A stretch of 64,000 bases of DNA. Source: Actinomadura hibisca NBRC 15177. GTDB taxonomy: Bacteria; Actinomycetota; Actinomycetes; Streptosporangiales; Streptosporangiaceae. Location of the stretch: assembly GCF_001552635.1 (NCBI RefSeq), contig NZ_BCRO01000045.1, forward strand, positions 1 through 64,000, written 5' to 3'. Made by a program: the position numbers and the translations under genes. This document shows, one piece after another, positions 62,094-64,000 of the stretch (position 1 is its first letter; the number at the start of each line of letters is the position of its first letter). The notes beneath the pieces were generated by a model. That model was given only the letters and a program-made list of their open reading frames with translations. It was not told the DNA's origin and ran no database searches.

Positions 62094-63220
62094 CGCGATC
62101 CCCTCGGCAGGCCGAGCACGCGCTCGGCGATCACGTCGCGCTGGATCTCGTTGGTGCCGGCGTAGATCGGCCCGGCCAGCGCGAACACGTAGCCCTCCAG
62201 CCACTCGGAGTCGAGCTCGCCGTCGGTGTCCAGCAGGTCGAGGGCCGTCTCGTGCAGCTCGATGTCGAACTCCGACCAGAACACCTTGTTGAGGCTCGCC
62301 TCCGCGCCGATGTCGTCGGTGCGCGAGATGGTCTCGAAGCCCTTGAGCCGGTAGGCGCGCGCCTTGATCCAGGCGTCGGCGACCCGGTCGCGCAGCGCGG
62401 TGTCGGACGGGTCGGCGCGCCGCCGCCACAACTCCAGCAGCCGGTCGGCCGCCGCCGTGTAGCGGCCGGGGGAGCGCAGCGTCAGGCCGCGCTCGTTCCC
62501 GGCGGTGGACATCGCGACGCGCCAGCCGCCGCCCGGCTCGCCGATCACGTCGGCATCGGGCACGAACACGTCGTCCAGGAACAGTTCGGCGAAGGCGGGC
62601 TTGCCGTCCAGGCGGCCGATCGGGCGGACGGTGACGCCCTCCGCGTCCAAGGGGAACATCAGGTAGGTCAGGCCCTTGTGGCGGCGCGACTCGGGGTCGG
62701 AGCGGAACAGCCCGAAGCCCCGGTCGGCGAACGCGGCGCGCGAGCTCCAGGTCTTCTGCCCGTTCAGCCGCCAGCCGCCGTCCACGCGGGTGGCGGTGGC
62801 GCGCAGCGCGGCCAGGTCGCTGCCCGCGCCCGGCTCCGACCACGCCTGCGCCCAGATGACCTCGCCGGAGGCCATCGACGGTAGGACGCGGGCGAGCTGC
62901 TCGGGGGTGCCGTGCTTGAGCAGGGTGGGGGCCAGCAGGTTGACGCCGTTCTGGCTGACGCGGCCGGGCGCGCCCGCCGCGTAGTACTCCTCCTCGAAGA
63001 CCAGCCAGTCGAGCGGCGAGGCGTCCCGGCCGCCGTACTGCTCGGGCCAGGTGATCGCCGACAGGCGGGCCTCGCCGAGCCTGCGCTCCCAGGCGCGGTG
63101 CGCGGCGAAGCCCTCCCGCGTCTCCAGCGATGGCAGCGGCTCGGCGGGGACGTTGGCGCGCAGCCACTCGCTTACCTCGGCGCGGAACGCCTGCTGCGCG
63201 GGCGGGAACTCAAGATCCAT
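62090..63220 (-). CDS. Acyl-CoA dehydrogenase, large subunit
   Basis: The 376-aa protein is of the FadE28/FadE29 or FadE31-33 kind. It has WPEQYGGRDASPLDWLVFEEEY, the flavin-contact AQAWSEPGAGSDLAAL and GQKTWSSRA stretches, and a C-terminal GTNEIQRDVIAERVLGLPR. It retains the full FAD-binding features that the small subunit lacks. Its start overlaps the end of the enoyl-CoA hydratase gene by 11 bp. With the next gene it should form a heteromeric acyl-CoA dehydrogenase. Confidence 0.92.
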   Translation of the reverse strand: MDLEFPPAQQAFRAEVSEWLRANVPAEPLPSLETREGFAAHRAWERRLGEARLSAITWPEQYGGRDASPLDWLVFEEEYYAAGAPGRVSQNGVNLLAPTLLKHGTPEQLARVLPSMASGEVIWAQAWSEPGAGSDLAALRATATRVDGGWRLNGQKTWSSRAAFADRGFGLFRSDPESRRHKGLTYLMFPLDAEGVTVRPIGRLDGKPAFAELFLDDVFVPDADVIGEPGGGWRVAMSTAGNERGLTLRSPGRYTAAADRLLELWRRRADPSDTALRDRVADAWIKARAYRLKGFETISRTDDIGAEASLNKVFWSEFDIELHETALDLLDTDGELDSEWLEGYVFALAGPIYAGTNEIQRDVIAERVLGLPRGSR

Positions 63221-64000
63221 TGCTGGCCGCCTTCATCGCGCGGGGGTCCATGCCCGCCAGGGGGTCGGCGGAGGTCTCGGCGTTGTGGGCGTGCGCCAGG
63301 TGGTGCAGGCCGAACACCGAGTCCATCCCGGCGTGCAGGCCCTGGAGGTCCTCGGCCTGGTTGACGGCCTTCTTGGTCAGTGCCAGGCCGAAGCGCGGCA
63401 TCTGCGCGATCTTCCCGGCGAGCGCGAACGTCCGCTCCTCCAGCTCCTCGCGCGGCACCACCTGGTTGACCCAGCCCAGCTCGTAGGCGCGGGCGGCGGT
63501 CATGCGGTCGCCGGTGAACAGGAACTCCTTGGCCACGCGCGGCGGCATCACCCACGGGTGCGCGAAGTACTCCACGCCCGGGATGCCCATGCGCACCACC
63601 GGGTCGGCGAAGAACGCGTCCTCGCTCGCCACGATCAGGTCGCACACCCAGGCCAGCATCAGCCCGCCCGCCACGCACGCGCCCTGCACCGAGGCGATCA
63701 TCGGCTTGGGCAGCTCCCGCCAGCGGCGGCACATGCCGAGGTAGACCTCCGACTCGCGGGCGAAGCGGCTCTCGCCGCCGCCCTTGCCGACGTGGTCCCA
63801 CCACAGCCCGGCCCGGCGCGGGAAGCTCTGGTCGGCGTCCCGGCCGGGCGTGCCGATGTCGTGCCCGGCCGAGAAGTGCGGGCCCGCGCCCGCCAGCACC
63901 ACCACCGCGACGTCGTCGTCCTCGGCGGCGCGGTAGAACGCCTCGTCCAGCGCGTAGGTCATGGCCGAGTTCTGCGCGTTGCGGTACTCGGGCCGGTCCA
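63210..64000 (-). CDS. Enoyl-CoA hydratase (EchA19-like), 5' end beyond the window
   Basis: The crotonase-fold hydratase adds water to 2-enoyl-CoA. Visible are the oxyanion-hole stretch FSAGHDIG, VQGACVAGGLMLAWVCDLIV, DPVVRMGIPGVEY with the family Glu missing at its usual place, and a helical C-terminus. The frame stays open to the window end with protein-like codons (RPEYRNAQNSAM) before the first internal ATG at 63962, so the start lies outside. Overall it resembles EchA19 of the mycobacterial cholesterol regulon. It is first in the visible operon with the two acyl-CoA dehydrogenase subunits. Confidence 0.9.
   Translation of the reverse strand, partial: DRPEYRNAQNSAMTYALDEAFYRAAEDDDVAVVVLAGAGPHFSAGHDIGTPGRDADQSFPRRAGLWWDHVGKGGGESRFARESEVYLGMCRRWRELPKPMIASVQGACVAGGLMLAWVCDLIVASEDAFFADPVVRMGIPGVEYFAHPWVMPPRVAKEFLFTGDRMTAARAYELGWVNQVVPREELEERTFALAGKIAQMPRFGLALTKKAVNQAEDLQGLHAGMDSVFGLHHLAHAHNAETSADPLAGMDPRAMKAASNGS

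Overview
The window is chromosomal DNA of a high-GC actinobacterium. An actinomadura-like member of the Streptosporangiales is my best guess, from inference only. The evidence is strong G/C preference at third codon positions, frequent GTG/TTG starts, an HrdB-type principal sigma factor with a long charged N-terminal extension, the actinobacterial order lexA / LysM gene / nrdR (as at Rv2720-Rv2718c of Mycobacterium tuberculosis), a class II B12-dependent ribonucleotide reductase, and a run of steroid or fatty-acid type catabolic genes. I see no rRNA, tRNA, CRISPR array or intact prophage.

1-5.3 kb: DNA damage and dNTP supply. lexA faces a LysM membrane protein across two SOS boxes, followed by nrdR and nrdJ and a strong terminator. 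5.7-19.5 kb: mostly single genes. These are a secreted esterase, pirin, an oxidoreductase with a divergent TetR regulator and iterated operators, a tandem TerD-like stress protein, a nitroreductase, an HhH DNA-repair protein, rnhB, a DesKR-like two-component pair, a membrane-anchored double AAA+ ATPase and a winged-helix protein. 19.6-22.6 kb: a 5-oxoprolinase operon (pxpC, pxpB, pxpA) with a DUF1445 protein. 22.7-28.2 kb: a four-gene cassette of little-known proteins, including two SseB/TY-Chap-like proteins and a coupled 122-aa protein. 28.4-30.2 kb: a small helical protein and a membrane cytochrome b with a Tat-exported molybdopterin oxidoreductase.

30.3-32.5 kb: the most unusual region. 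A gene for an HhH-GPD repair protein is split at the codons for Asp-Gln-Gln-Ile by a 2.1-kb A/T-richer insert. The insert is bounded by a perfect 13-bp direct repeat whose recombination would restore the reading frame exactly. It carries its own full-length copy of the interrupted gene, plus a ParA-type ATPase with repeats upstream, and no recognisable recombinase.

33.4-48.2 kb: signalling and housekeeping. This holds a PAS-GAF-PP2C phosphatase, the principal sigma factor, yaaA, a small zinc protein, an ABC-2 exporter, a GyrB/ParE-type topoisomerase subunit, an amino-acid permease and a secreted S15-family hydrolase. 48.4-51.1 kb: a second two-component pair and an HSL-type esterase.

51.2-64 kb: a catabolic region with mirror symmetry. 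SDR, LLM flavin oxidoreductase and PadR regulator occur at both ends in opposite orientation, flanking an acyl-CoA dehydrogenase, a FadD3-like acyl-CoA ligase and a flavin reductase. After a secreted phytase/esterase-like protein come two coupled acyl-CoA dehydrogenase subunits and an EchA19-like enoyl-CoA hydratase cut by the window end. Together they suggest CoA-dependent breakdown of a steroid or similar polycyclic acid, with flavin-dependent oxidation steps under PadR control.
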